This document shows, piece by piece, positions 1 to 8,896 of a stretch of DNA of 38,264 nucleotides. The stretch lies in the NCBI GenBank assembly GCA_029240195.1, contig JARBTN010000050.1:1-38264 (forward strand), written 5' to 3'. Source of the DNA: Chlamydiales bacterium (lineage in GTDB: Bacteria > Chlamydiota > Chlamydiia > Chlamydiales > JARBTN01). The position numbers and the translations under genes were made by a program. A model generated the notes under the pieces. That model was not told where the DNA came from. It searched no databases and saw only the letters and a program-made list of their open reading frames with translations. Position 1 is the stretch's first letter, and each line of letters starts with the position of its first letter.

Positions 1-228
1 AAAGAGAGCGCCAGCGGCAAAAGAGACGACAAATAAAAAGGCATTGCCCTTTAAAAAGAGGACGCCGAGAAATATTTTAGCGACCAATAAAGAGATTTTG
101 CCGGCCGTCTTCAGCCAATTTTGCGCATCTCTTTTCTCATAAGCTTCAAGCGCCCAGCGATAGCCTTTATCGCAAGCTGTCCTCAATGGTCCGAGAATGC
201 GCTCAGAAAAAGAAAAAGAAATATTCAT
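1..228 (-). CDS. Partial membrane protein (N-terminal 76 residues; continues past window edge)
   Basis: An open frame runs on the minus strand from an ATG at 226-228 to the window edge without a stop, so only the first 76 residues are visible. An AAGG element lies about 8 bases before the ATG. The start reads MNISFSFSERILGPLRTACD. A strongly hydrophobic stretch, rich in Leu, Val, Phe and Ala, begins near residue 50 and continues to the edge, so a membrane protein is likely. It lies downstream of gatB on the same strand with an 81-base gap and could be the last gene of that transcript. In Chlamydia an inclusion-membrane-type protein follows gatB, but there is too little sequence here to test homology. 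I do not recognise a family. Confidence 0.6.
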   Translation of the reverse strand, partial: MNISFSFSERILGPLRTACDKGYRWALEAYEKRDAQNWLKTAGKISLLVAKIFLGVLFLKGNAFLFVVSFAAGALF

Positions 229-309
229 ATGAATTACCTTAAAAGCAGGCCCTTTTGGCCATGTTAAAGCCAAAAAGACCTTTTTGTTCGTTGATGTGCA
301 CCCAAAGCT

Positions 310-1773
310 TTAAGTTTGGCTTAAGCGCATTTTCAAAAGAGCATTGACCTTTTCAGGCTGTGCTTTGCCCTTGGAAAGCTTCATCACCTGCCCAACTAAG
401 AAGCCAAAGGCGCGTTCTTTACCTTGCAGGTAGTCTTGCACCGACTGTTCATTGCCTTTTAAGACGGAGTCGACCAACTGCTCGATCTCTTTGTCATCGC
501 TTAAAGGGGTGAAGTCGGGGTTTTCTTTGACAATCGATGCCGGATCTTTGCCGGGGCTCAAGACCATTTCATCGGCCACTTTTTTGGCAATTTTGCCGGT
601 GATCGTCCCCTGATCGATCATCGCAACTAAAGAGGCGACATGCTCTGGCAAAATGGCGGTATCGACGATCAAGAGCCCTTTTTCTTTTAAGCGGCCGCTA
701 AACTCGACGAGGATCCAGTTGGCTAAAGACCTGGCGTTGCAATTGGTCTTTAGGCAGCGCTCAAAATAATCGGCCACTTTCTTATCAAAGGTCAGCTGAA
801 ACGCCATGTCGGCGCTCATGCCATGCGCTTGCATGTAGCGGTCTTGCCGCTCTAAGGGCAGCTCGGGCAGAGATTGGCGAATGGCCTCGATGCGCTCATC
901 GCTCAAGAGAATCGGCGGCAAGTCGGGCTCGGGGAAGTAGCGATAGTCATCCGAAGTCTCTTTGCGCCGCATGAGGACGGTCTCGCGCTTATCGGGATCG
1001 AAGCGGTAGGTGGAGGGGATGATCACTTCCAGGGCAGGTTTATCGGGGTTGTCTTGGTAAGCCTTGATCTGCCGCTTGATTTCCGATTCAAGAGCCATCT
1101 CCATATTGGAAAAAGAGTTCATGTTCTTGATCTCAATCTTATTGCGCAGATAAGTCTCCCCTTTTAAGCGGACGCTGACGTTGGCATCCATGCGCAAAGA
1201 CCCTTCTTGCATGTTGCAATCGCAGACATCGAGATATTGCAAGATGGCGCGCACGGCCATGGCATAGGCTGACGCCTCTTTGGGGCTGTGCATGCAGGGC
1301 TTGGAGACAATCTCAATCAAAGGCACACCCGCTCGGTTGTAGTCGACGCCGGCAAAGTGGGTGAAGTGTTTGAGCATCCCCGCGTCATCTTCTAAGTGGG
1401 CGCGGTCGATGGCAAATTCGCGTCTCTCTCCATCTAGCTCGGCGATGATCATGCCCCCTTTGATGATGGGGTCTTCAAATTGGGTGATTTGAAAGTTGCG
1501 CGGGCTATCGGGGTAAAAGTAGGACTTGCGGTCAAATTTGCTAAATTTGCAGATTTCGCTGCCGATGGCGACGCCAAATAAGATGGCTTTATCCACCGCA
1601 GCCTGGTTTAAGACAGGCAGAGCGCCTGGCTGGCCAGTGCACACTTCAGAGATGTTGCAGTTGGGCGCATCTCCAAAATGGTTGGGGGCAGAGCTAAATA
1701 ATTTTGAGCGGGTGTTGAGTTCGGCGTGGATTTCCAAGCCGATGATCGTCTCCCAGTCAGCCGAATGTTTCAT
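310..1773 (-). CDS. gatB: Aspartyl/glutamyl-tRNA(Asn/Gln) amidotransferase subunit B
   Basis: GatB is the kinase and tRNA-binding subunit of the GatCAB amidotransferase. It phosphorylates the side chain of misacylated Glu-tRNA(Gln) or Asp-tRNA(Asn), and ammonia from GatA then converts it to Gln-tRNA or Asn-tRNA in the cytoplasm. The 487-residue length is normal for the family. The N-terminal signature GLEIHAELNTRSKLF is followed by the conserved blocks CTGQPGALPVLN and KSYFYPDSPRNFQITQ. The C-terminal YqeY-like tail ends with VNALLKMRL. The start codon overlaps the gatA stop by four bases (ATGA), which indicates translational coupling. The gene order gatC-gatA-gatB is as in Chlamydia, which lacks some of the direct aminoacylation routes. 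No defects seen. Confidence 0.97.
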   Translation of the reverse strand: MKHSADWETIIGLEIHAELNTRSKLFSSAPNHFGDAPNCNISEVCTGQPGALPVLNQAAVDKAILFGVAIGSEICKFSKFDRKSYFYPDSPRNFQITQFEDPIIKGGMIIAELDGERREFAIDRAHLEDDAGMLKHFTHFAGVDYNRAGVPLIEIVSKPCMHSPKEASAYAMAVRAILQYLDVCDCNMQEGSLRMDANVSVRLKGETYLRNKIEIKNMNSFSNMEMALESEIKRQIKAYQDNPDKPALEVIIPSTYRFDPDKRETVLMRRKETSDDYRYFPEPDLPPILLSDERIEAIRQSLPELPLERQDRYMQAHGMSADMAFQLTFDKKVADYFERCLKTNCNARSLANWILVEFSGRLKEKGLLIVDTAILPEHVASLVAMIDQGTITGKIAKKVADEMVLSPGKDPASIVKENPDFTPLSDDKEIEQLVDSVLKGNEQSVQDYLQGKERAFGFLVGQVMKLSKGKAQPEKVNALLKMRLSQT

Positions 1774-3233
1774 GAACGATCTCCTCTTGCCGATACAATC
1801 TCTGGAACTCTCCCTGCAAAGGGGGAGATGCTTTCAAATGCTGCCGCAGCTTGCAGCAGTTTGACATCTTGCTTGGCCGGAGCGAGCAGCTGTAAGCCAT
1901 AGGGCTTGCCATCGAAGCTCAAGCCAGAGGGGACGCTGACCCCTGGCAGACCGGCCAGGTTGGGAGCGATGGTGTAGATATCTTGCAGATACATCTGCAA
2001 CGGATCTTGAATCGAGCCTACCTCGAAGGTGGTGAACGGGGTGACCGGCGTGGCAATGATAGCGCATTGCTTGAAAGCTTCTTTATATTGGTCGATGATC
2101 AGCCGCCGCACTTTTTGCGCCTTCTTATAATAGGCATCTTGATAGCCGGCCGATAAGACGAAGGTACCGAGCAAGATGCGCCTTTTGACTTCGCGGCCAA
2201 ATCCTTCGGCGCGGGATAGGTCATAGACATCGTCCAAGGTGTCGGCAAGCTTTGAGCGCAGTCCGTAGCGGATGCCGTCAAAGCGGGCTAAGTTGGTCGA
2301 TGCTTCAGCAGTGGCCAAGATATAGTAGACGGCAATGGATGCTTTGAGCACTTCCAAGTCCACTTCGACCAAAGTGGCTCCAAGCTGTTGCAGGCACTTG
2401 AGGCTCTCTTCAAAATTTTGGCGAGGCTCGCTGGAGAGGTCTTCTAAAAACTGCCAAGGTACGCCGATTTTCATTCCTTGAATGCCCTGCTTTAAGCAAG
2501 AGTAGTCGTCAGAATTGATTGGCAAGCTGGTGGCATCTTTTGGGCAATGGCGCCCGATCACTTCCATGGCGAGAGCGGCATCGGCGACCGTAGTGGCAAA
2601 GGGACCAATTTGGTCTAGAGAGGAGCCGTAGGCAACAAGCCCGTAGCGCGATACCCGGCCATAGGTAGGCTTAAAGCCGACAATGCCGGTGAAGGCAGCC
2701 GGTTGGCGGATGGAGCCTCCGGTATCAGTCCCAAGGGCAATCGGGCAAAACCTCGCGGCACATGCCGCAGCCGATCCGCCCGAAGAGCCGCCTGGAGTGC
2801 AGCTTAGGTTCCAAGGGTTATAGGTCTTTTGGTAGGCAGAAGTTTCTGTCGACGATCCCATGGCAAATTCATCTAAGTTCGTCTTGCCGATTAAGATGGC
2901 GTCTTCTTCTTCTAAAAGGCGCACGACTGTAGCGTCAAAAGGGGCCTTGTAATTTTCTAAGAATTTCGAGGCGCAGGTGGTCAGCTGACCTTTCATATGG
3001 ATGTTGTCTTTGATGGCAATGGGCACGCCGGCCAATTTGCCAAGCGGCTCTCCCCGCTGCCTTTTTAAGTCGAGATGGCGCGCCTTTTCCATCGATTGCT
3101 CTTTAAAAAGAGCTAAAAAAGCGCCCACTTTGGGTTCATCGCATTCGATCTGTTTAAAGCAATGTTTAATGATCGATTCTGCTGTCGTTTCCCCCTTGAA
3201 GAATTGATCTCTTAAAGAAATCGCCGTCGCCAT
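1770..3233 (-). CDS. gatA: Aspartyl/glutamyl-tRNA(Asn/Gln) amidotransferase subunit A
   Basis: GatA is the glutaminase of GatCAB and releases ammonia from glutamine for channelled transfer to GatB. It is an amidase-signature enzyme. The catalytic Lys-cisSer-Ser triad is visible as Lys75 in GVPIAIKDNIH, the cis-Ser at about 150 in TPGGSSGGSAAA, and the nucleophile Ser174 in DTGGSIRQPAAF. The 487-residue length is typical. It starts with an ATG nine bases after the gatC stop and overlaps gatB by four bases, so the three subunits should be translated stoichiometrically from one transcript. All catalytic motifs are intact. Confidence 0.97.
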   Translation of the reverse strand: MATAISLRDQFFKGETTAESIIKHCFKQIECDEPKVGAFLALFKEQSMEKARHLDLKRQRGEPLGKLAGVPIAIKDNIHMKGQLTTCASKFLENYKAPFDATVVRLLEEEDAILIGKTNLDEFAMGSSTETSAYQKTYNPWNLSCTPGGSSGGSAAACAARFCPIALGTDTGGSIRQPAAFTGIVGFKPTYGRVSRYGLVAYGSSLDQIGPFATTVADAALAMEVIGRHCPKDATSLPINSDDYSCLKQGIQGMKIGVPWQFLEDLSSEPRQNFEESLKCLQQLGATLVEVDLEVLKASIAVYYILATAEASTNLARFDGIRYGLRSKLADTLDDVYDLSRAEGFGREVKRRILLGTFVLSAGYQDAYYKKAQKVRRLIIDQYKEAFKQCAIIATPVTPFTTFEVGSIQDPLQMYLQDIYTIAPNLAGLPGVSVPSGLSFDGKPYGLQLLAPAKQDVKLLQAAAAFESISPFAGRVPEIVSARGDRS

Positions 3234-3242
3234 GAGTGACCT

Positions 3243-3551
3243 TTAGTTTTTCTTATTTTTGATGACAGTTGGGACACGCACCATGCCGGCAATGTGCTCG
3301 GGAGCTTGCGCTAAAAACAGTTCTTTGCTCAGATCGCTTGGCAAAATCAAGTCTTGCCGTTCGACATTGACCAAATCTTCAATCACCTGGTTGCAGGGAG
3401 CGATCTGTTCGGTGTCAATTTCTTTGAGTTGGTCGATATAGCCGAGTATCTCTTTGAGATCCTCTAAGAGGGCATCTTGCTCCTCTTCATCACAGGAAAT
3501 GCGACAGAGCTTGGCCAGCTCTTGGATCATCTTCTTATTGAGTTGCCCCAT
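3243..3551 (-). CDS. gatC: Aspartyl/glutamyl-tRNA(Asn/Gln) amidotransferase subunit C
   Basis: GatC is the small subunit that wraps GatA and GatB and stabilises the complex. The 102-residue protein has the usual start (a helix containing ELAKLCRI), the LEDLKEILGYIDQLKEIDTE helix and the C-terminal FLAQAPEHIAGMVRVPTVI tail that inserts at the GatA-GatB interface. The ATG is preceded by AAGGGTCAAC. It is first in the gatCAB operon, so the operon promoter must lie in 3552-3847. A degenerate 44-bp mobile-element remnant lies only about 30 bases upstream of the start codon and may sit in the operon's leader. Confidence 0.95.
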   Translation of the reverse strand: MGQLNKKMIQELAKLCRISCDEEEQDALLEDLKEILGYIDQLKEIDTEQIAPCNQVIEDLVNVERQDLILPSDLSKELFLAQAPEHIAGMVRVPTVIKNKKN

Positions 3552-3579
3552 GTTGACCCTTGCTTAAAAAATGGAAGGA

Positions 3580-3623
3580 TAGCGCCTGCCCCACAGGTTT
3601 TTACGTGTGTAGTCGGGCACTAG
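3580..3623 (-). mobile_element. Collapsed third copy (44 bp) of the palindromic MITE
   Basis: These 44 bases are two ends of the element found at 13489-13669 and 31770-31940, joined together. Bases 3612-3623 (GTCGGGCACTAG) are identical to the element's outer end. Bases 3580-3607 match the reverse complement of the other copies' right arm (TAGnGCCnGnCCACAG..GTTTTTACGTGT) with three substitutions and a two-base gap. The interior of about 130 bp is missing. It lies in the leader of gatCAB, about 28 bases before the gatC ATG. It is probably an internal-deletion relic with no coding capacity. Confidence 0.7.
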
Positions 3624-3847
3624 GATAAAAAAATGAAAAAGACAGATCATACCATTTTGCGGATTTGAACAAAAGAATTTGCCGGGCCTTGACACAAAAT
3701 GAAGCGCTTTTTATGCAACTAAAAGTTTTAGTCGATGGAAGCGCTGGGAGCGAGACCAAAAAAAATAGCATTCATCCTCTATTTAATATATAGTAATATT
3801 TATATAGATGTTTTTTTATCCTGTTTACTTTAGGAGATTTTTAATTT

Positions 3848-4747
3848 ATGAAGATCGCCATGACTGGAGCTTCCGGCTTTATCGGATCCTTAATAGCCAG
3901 CCATCTCAGCCAAAGAGGGCACGAAATCTTTAAACTATCCCGCCAAGAGGGCGCCCCATTTTATTGGAATCCCGAAATACAACAGATCAGCGAGGAGACG
4001 CTCGCTCTCTTTCGCGAGGTCGAGGTGTTCATCCATCTGTCTGGAGAAGATATCTCTAAAAAACGGTGGACAAGCGATCAAAAAAAGATCATTCGGGAAA
4101 GCCGCGTGCAAGGGACGCAATTCTTGACCGAGCAGCTCCTCAAAGAGAGCCCCCAATTGCATACCTTCATCCAGGCCTCGGCCGTCGGCTACTACGGAAA
4201 CCGCCCCGATGAAGAGCTGACCGAAGAGAGCTCTCCGGGGCTTGGCTTTTTGGCCAACTTGGCTACAGAATGGGAACATGCCTCTATGCCCTTAGAAAAA
4301 AAAGGGGTGCGCCGCGTGCTTTTACGCTTTGGCATGGTGCTCGACAGCCGGCGCGGAGCGCTTGCCGAAATGCTGACGCCATTCAAATGGGGGCTCGGCG
4401 GCGTGCTCGGCTCTGGCAAACAGTGGATAAGCTGGATCGCCGGCGAAGATGTGCAAGAGATTGTGGCTTTTGCTCTCGATGAAAAGGCGCTCGAAGGGGC
4501 GGTCAACGTGGTAGCGCCAGAGCCTGTCACCAACCGCCAATTCACCAAAGCACTTGGCAAAGCGCTCTCTCGCCCCACTTTTTTAAGACTGCCTAAAAGC
4601 TTGGTCAAGCTCCTTTTTGGAGAAATGGCTGATGAAGTGCTCCTCTCTTCAACCCAGGTGAAGCCGCAAAAACTGATGCATTTGCACTATCCTTTCCGGC
4701 ACCCTAACTTGCTAGGGGCGCTACAGAAGATCACTTCCAAGCGATAA
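3848..4747 (+). CDS. NAD(P)-dependent epimerase/dehydratase, YfcH (TIGR01777) type SDR
   Basis: An extended short-chain dehydrogenase/reductase fold of 299 residues. The Rossmann nucleotide-binding motif GASGFIG is at residues 7-13, followed by the IHLSGEDISKKRW segment and the SAVGYYGNR block with the active-site Tyr region. These are the hallmarks of the YfcH/SDR39U1 family, whose substrate is unknown. The C-terminus (RLPKSLVKLLFGEMADEVLL) matches the family's DUF1731-like tail. An AGGAG lies 11 bases before the ATG, rather far for a ribosome-binding site. It is transcribed divergently from gatCAB and followed by a gap before the alpha/beta hydrolase. The family assignment is firm; the physiological reaction is not known. 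Confidence 0.9.
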   Translation: MKIAMTGASGFIGSLIASHLSQRGHEIFKLSRQEGAPFYWNPEIQQISEETLALFREVEVFIHLSGEDISKKRWTSDQKKIIRESRVQGTQFLTEQLLKESPQLHTFIQASAVGYYGNRPDEELTEESSPGLGFLANLATEWEHASMPLEKKGVRRVLLRFGMVLDSRRGALAEMLTPFKWGLGGVLGSGKQWISWIAGEDVQEIVAFALDEKALEGAVNVVAPEPVTNRQFTKALGKALSRPTFLRLPKSLVKLLFGEMADEVLLSSTQVKPQKLMHLHYPFRHPNLLGALQKITSKR

Positions 4748-4900
4748 AGGATAAGATCTACTCTTTGATTTCAGAAGAGGAGGGGTGAACCATCGAAAGC
4801 CCCTCTTCCCCATCCAAACGACCTCCTCCCCAGCGCCTATCCTCTCCTGCCCATTCCCTAAGCAAAGTTATTTAAAAAAAAGCTTATTTTAAATAAATTT

Positions 4901-4933
4901 ATACTATTAATTGTTGTTTGTAATTAATAGTAT
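4901..4933. promoter_or_regulatory. AT-rich perfect 12-bp inverted repeat (possible operator)
   Basis: ATACTATTAATT (4901-4912) is repeated in inverted form as AATTAATAGTAT (4922-4933) across a 9-base loop. It lies 56 bases before the start codon of the alpha/beta hydrolase, inside a stretch of about 120 bp (4861-4980) that is very AT-rich compared with its surroundings. The symmetry could be an operator or a weak cruciform. There is no T-run suggestive of termination. Confidence 0.45.
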
Positions 4934-4988
4934 AATTAAAATAAAAGTATGCTGTAATAATATAATAAATAATTAACAAGGATAGGCC

Positions 4989-6077
4989 ATGATTCCCTCT
5001 TTTTCCCATGCCGAATCCAGCAAAGGAGAAATTTTTCAGGCGAGCTACAACAAAGCTAACCGTCCCCTTCACCCTTCAGGGAAGAAAACCCTCTATAACG
5101 TCTTTTCCGCCATTGCCTTTCCCGTAGGAGGCGTCCGCTTGACCAAACATGGGCTGCATCTGCTCGCCGGAAGAGCGGCGATCTTGCCTGCTCAGCGGCT
5201 CAATGAAGAGGACATGATAAACACGAGGAAGCGCTTTCAAAGAGGTCTCAAGCACTATTATGGAGCAAAGGATGTCCTCTTTAAAACGCCGGATGGCACG
5301 GCGCTCGAAGCCCTTTACTTAAAGGGATACAAAGAGGGGCAAGAGCTGAGTGAAAATGCCCCCACCATCATCTATTTCAACGGCAATGGCGAATTTAAGG
5401 ACCTCAACACGTTCACCGCCTCGCTGTACAAAAAAGATGCGGCCCTGAGAGTCTTTTTAGAGGGCGGCTATAACGTTTTCTTTTTCAACTACCGCGGCGT
5501 CGATCAAAGCGAGGGAAAGGCCACTTGCCAAAGGCTCCTTCTAGATGGAGAATCGGCCTATCAATATGTGCACACCCACTTGCAAGTGCCGGAAGGAGAC
5601 ATTACTCTCTTTGGCCATTCGCTTGGGGGAGGAGTCGCCACCACCATCGCTCAAATGCACCCCAAAGTGCAACTTTGCAATGACCGTTCCTTTTCCTCGC
5701 TGAGCCAAGAGGTGAAGCAACTGGTCGGCCAAAAGTCCCATCCAGCTTTAGGATATAGCGCGGCCAAGGTGGTATCGTGGATTGGCTGGGAATTTCAGAC
5801 GCAAAAAAAATGGGCAGAAATTGAGGGCAAGACGTTGGTGGTCTTTAGCCCCGAAGATGAGATGATCTTAGAAAAGGCAAGCCTGGCTCATCGGATGCAA
5901 AATGCAAAAGAGCCGCAAGATCTGGCGCGCACCACTCAAAGTTTGGAGTGGCTGGAGAGCGGGGGGGTCGCCATGCTCAAGATGGCGCACGTACCCCGCC
6001 AGTCGCCCCACAACCGCGCTTTGACAGAGGCAGAAGCCCAAGAGATTGCCGCCTATTTTAGAAAAGAGGAAGGTTAG
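4989..6077 (+). CDS. Alpha/beta hydrolase family protein
   Basis: A 362-residue protein with an alpha/beta-hydrolase core. The strand IIYFNGNGEFKD carries the oxyanion region, NVFFFNYRGVDQSEG follows, and the nucleophile elbow GHSLGGG has Ser211. A likely acid lies in VVFSPEDEMI and a candidate His in MLKMAHVPRQSPHN. There is no signal peptide. The first 90 residues are polar and not part of the fold. Similar soluble hydrolases occur in amoeba-associated chlamydiae and Legionella (SidB/SdbA-like), where some are effectors; that parallel is inference and the substrate is unknown. The ATG is preceded by AAGGA at good spacing. It has its own AT-rich upstream region with a 12-bp inverted repeat, so regulation separate from its neighbour is likely. 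Confidence 0.8.
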   Translation: MIPSFSHAESSKGEIFQASYNKANRPLHPSGKKTLYNVFSAIAFPVGGVRLTKHGLHLLAGRAAILPAQRLNEEDMINTRKRFQRGLKHYYGAKDVLFKTPDGTALEALYLKGYKEGQELSENAPTIIYFNGNGEFKDLNTFTASLYKKDAALRVFLEGGYNVFFFNYRGVDQSEGKATCQRLLLDGESAYQYVHTHLQVPEGDITLFGHSLGGGVATTIAQMHPKVQLCNDRSFSSLSQEVKQLVGQKSHPALGYSAAKVVSWIGWEFQTQKKWAEIEGKTLVVFSPEDEMILEKASLAHRMQNAKEPQDLARTTQSLEWLESGGVAMLKMAHVPRQSPHNRALTEAEAQEIAAYFRKEEG

Positions 6078-6105
6078 AAAAAAAGAGAAGCCCTGCAAAA
6101 AGGAA

Positions 6106-6135
6106 TTGACTGAAAAGCACTCTCTTCTTTATAAT
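6106..6135 (+). promoter_or_regulatory. Sigma-70-type promoter for tRNA-His
   Basis: TTGACT at 6106-6111 and TATAAT at 6130-6135 are separated by 18 bases. The -10 ends 17 bases before the tRNA 5' end, a normal distance for a short tRNA leader. It is the closest match to the housekeeping consensus in the window. Confidence 0.8.
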
Positions 6136-6152
6136 TAGACTTTCTTCTTCAC

Positions 6153-6227
6153 GGCGATCGTAGCTCAGTTGGCCAGAGCGTTGGATTGTGGTTCCAAAAG
6201 TCGCGGGTTCGAGCCCCGTCGATCGCC
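6153..6227 (+). tRNA. tRNA-His (GTG anticodon)
   Basis: The cloverleaf is complete: acceptor GCGATCG pairs with CGATCGC, the D-arm includes TAGCTCAGTTGG, the anticodon stem-loop TTGGATTGTGGTTCCAA carries GTG, and the T-arm contains GGGTTCGAGCCCC. The extra 5' G (G-1, at 6153) faces C73 at 6227, the identity element for histidyl-tRNA synthetase. CCA is not encoded and must be added enzymatically. The gene lies between the alpha/beta hydrolase and ftsK on the same strand and has its own promoter. Confidence 0.96.
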
Positions 6228-6373
6228 CTTTTTATCTCTATTTTCCCCCAATACCCCCTATTTTTCCGTTTCTTCGTTGGCTTTAAATTGAGCAATCGAT
6301 TATTTTTGCTTGGTTTCTTCCCAGATCTCCTTTTATAATCGACAAAAAAAGACTTAAAGAGAGTCCTCGATTG

Positions 6374-8875
6374 ATGCCCAGAAAGAAACAAGATTTCCAA
6401 GACTTCTTCAAAGATAGAGAATGGACCCCTTCGGCAGAGATGAGCGGCATCTTTCTCATCACATTTGCACTCTTTACTCTCTTATCCTTAATTAGCTTCA
6501 AAGAAGGGGGCTTGCTCGACAACTGGCTCGGCTTGACCGGATACTATACAGCGCATAGCGCTCTTTTCCTGTTTGGCTGGAATAGCTACCTTGTCCTATT
6601 GGCCCTGATCTGGCTCGGCTGGCAAAAACTCTTTCAGCGCTCCCCTACCCACTTGGCGCAAAAAGGCATCTGGTTTTGCATCGGCGTCGCTTCTCTATCA
6701 ATCCTTCTTTGTCAAATGGAAACAGTGTTTCCCTCCTTGCGCGACCTGTTCATCAGCACCTTGGCGCCTCTTAAGAAAAGCGCCACCTCCTGGCTCCCCA
6801 AACAGATCGACTACCATGTCGGCGGCTCGCCCTTTCACTACCTCTATCAAAAAGCGCCCAACTACAACCTCATGCGCATCGTCGGGCAGCTCGGCACCTT
6901 TCTCATCTTTGGCTCCACCCTACTGGCAAGCTTAGTTGCCCTCTTTCAAATCGAGGCCTCTTCCCTTCTCCTAGCCCTGCAAGAGATGACAAAGAGCATC
7001 TTCAATCGCATGCAGCAAATTCTAAGCCCCCTATCCAACTGGCTCAACTCCCGCGCCCTCTCCCTAAAAAAGAAAGAGAAGATCCGAGAAGAGATTCGTG
7101 AAGCGCCCGCTCTGGAAGAGCGCCTCTCTTTTAAAAGAAGCGGCAAGATCGAGCCTTTGATCATGCCCATGGAAGACGAGGCTCCGTCTTTAAATCGCCC
7201 CCATCCGCTTCTCAAAGAAATTGAATTTTCCGAGGAGGTCTACCCTCCCCTCTCTTCTAGGAAGAGAGAGCGCTTTTCTCTAGAGACGCCAGATTACCAA
7301 GAAATTCGCGAGCAGGAAGTCAAAGAGCCGCCCGAAACCAAAAAAAGCTCCCCACAACCCTTAGAGAGAGCGCGAAAAGACGCCTCGCCCAGCTACGAGG
7401 ACTACGCCCTGCCCGATAAAAATTTGCTGACAACGCCCAAAAAAATCGACCAGAGCCTACTAAAAAAAGACCTCATGCGCCAAGCCGAAGTTTTGGAAGA
7501 GACGCTCTTAAGCTTTGGCATCGAAGCAAAGGTGGGCCAAATTCACTGCGGCCCACGCATCACCTCTTTAGAAGTGCATCCGGCCATCGGCGTCAAAGTG
7601 CAAAGAATTAAAGCGCTAGAAAATGATATCGCCCTCAACATGCAGGCCCAGTCCATCCGCATCATCGCGCCCATTCCCGGCAAGGCGGCAGTCGGCGTGG
7701 AGATTCCTAACCCCTACGCCCAAGAAGTCAGCTTTAAAGAGCTGCTGCAAGAGTACCAACAAAGCAAGCAAAAGCTGCGCATTCCCCTTCTCTTAGGCAA
7801 GTCGGTCAGCGGCGACCATGTCGTCGCCGACCTCACCAAAATGCCTCACTGCATCATCGCCGGGGCGACGGGATCGGGCAAATCGGTCTGCATCAATACC
7901 ATCGTCATGAGCATCCTCATGCTTGCCTCTCCCGATCAAATTCGCCTCATCATGATCGACCCGAAAAAAGTGGAGCTCACCCCCTACAGCAAGCTACCCC
8001 ATATGCTAGCTCCGGTCATCACCGAACCAAGCGAGGCTGCCGCCGCCCTCAACTGGCTGGTCAAAGAGATGGAGCGGCGCTATGAATTGCTGAAGATCAT
8101 CGGCGTGCGCAACATCGATGGCTTCAACGCACGCAAAATTCGCGAAGACGAGGGAAAAGATCAGACGCTGGAGATCCCTGAGCGCTTAAACTATATCGTC
8201 TGCATCATCGACGAGCTCGCCGACTTGATGATGGTCTCCACCCAAGATATCGAAACGCCGATTGCCCGCATTGCCCAGATGGCGCGCGCCGTCGGCATTC
8301 ACATGATCTTGGCCACTCAGCGCCCTTCCCGCGAAGTGATCACCGGCCTCATCAAAGCCAACTTCCCAACGCGCATCTGCTTTAAAGTGTCCAGCCGCGT
8401 CAACAGCCAAATTGTCTTGGATGAACCAGGTTCAGAGAGCTTGCTCGGCAATGGCGACATGCTCTTTCTCCCTCCTGGAACCAGCCACCTGACAAGGGCG
8501 CAAGGGGCATACCTGCGCGATGAAGATATTCAGGCCATCGTCAGCCAAATCGAAGACCAATACCCGCCAAACTATGCCTTCTCTTCTTTTTCCAATGTAT
8601 TGATGGATGATTTAAAGAGCGGCGCTGAAGACACAAGCTTAGACAGCTTATTCGAACAAGCCAAGCAAATTGTCCTTTCCACAGGCAATGCCTCAACTAC
8701 CTTCCTTCAGAGAAAGCTAAAGATTGGCTACGCCAGAGCCGCCTCTTTGATGGATCAGCTCGAAGATCAGAATATTGTCGGCAAAGCAGACGGCAGCAAA
8801 CCGCGCCAAATTCTCTCCCGCTCAGCAAAAATGGATGAAAGGGAAAAAGAAGAACTCTTAGAAGACTCTTTTTAA
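6374..8875 (+). CDS. ftsK: DNA translocase FtsK
   Basis: FtsK couples chromosome segregation to division by ATP-driven DNA pumping at the septum. The protein has about 833 residues. Four hydrophobic segments lie in roughly the first 200 residues, followed by a charged, low-complexity linker of about 170 residues. The motor domain begins near residue 370, with Walker A GATGSGKS near 497 and Walker B IVCIIDELADLMM near 610. A C-terminal winged-helix gamma domain (TTFLQRKLKIGYARAASLMDQLE) recognises KOPS-type sites. I chose the ATG at 6374 over the TTG immediately upstream. Chlamydiae lack FtsZ but keep FtsK. The gene is not obviously co-transcribed with the next ORF beyond a 21-base gap. Confidence 0.96.
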   Translation: MPRKKQDFQDFFKDREWTPSAEMSGIFLITFALFTLLSLISFKEGGLLDNWLGLTGYYTAHSALFLFGWNSYLVLLALIWLGWQKLFQRSPTHLAQKGIWFCIGVASLSILLCQMETVFPSLRDLFISTLAPLKKSATSWLPKQIDYHVGGSPFHYLYQKAPNYNLMRIVGQLGTFLIFGSTLLASLVALFQIEASSLLLALQEMTKSIFNRMQQILSPLSNWLNSRALSLKKKEKIREEIREAPALEERLSFKRSGKIEPLIMPMEDEAPSLNRPHPLLKEIEFSEEVYPPLSSRKRERFSLETPDYQEIREQEVKEPPETKKSSPQPLERARKDASPSYEDYALPDKNLLTTPKKIDQSLLKKDLMRQAEVLEETLLSFGIEAKVGQIHCGPRITSLEVHPAIGVKVQRIKALENDIALNMQAQSIRIIAPIPGKAAVGVEIPNPYAQEVSFKELLQEYQQSKQKLRIPLLLGKSVSGDHVVADLTKMPHCIIAGATGSGKSVCINTIVMSILMLASPDQIRLIMIDPKKVELTPYSKLPHMLAPVITEPSEAAAALNWLVKEMERRYELLKIIGVRNIDGFNARKIREDEGKDQTLEIPERLNYIVCIIDELADLMMVSTQDIETPIARIAQMARAVGIHMILATQRPSREVITGLIKANFPTRICFKVSSRVNSQIVLDEPGSESLLGNGDMLFLPPGTSHLTRAQGAYLRDEDIQAIVSQIEDQYPPNYAFSSFSNVLMDDLKSGAEDTSLDSLFEQAKQIVLSTGNASTTFLQRKLKIGYARAASLMDQLEDQNIVGKADGSKPRQILSRSAKMDEREKEELLEDSF

Positions 8876-8896
8876 AGGTCAAGGACGCCACAAAAG

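Noticed and set aside
6149..6400. A minus-strand frame containing ARTRDFWNHNP-like sequence
   Set aside because: This is the usual spurious translation of the antisense strand of a tRNA gene.
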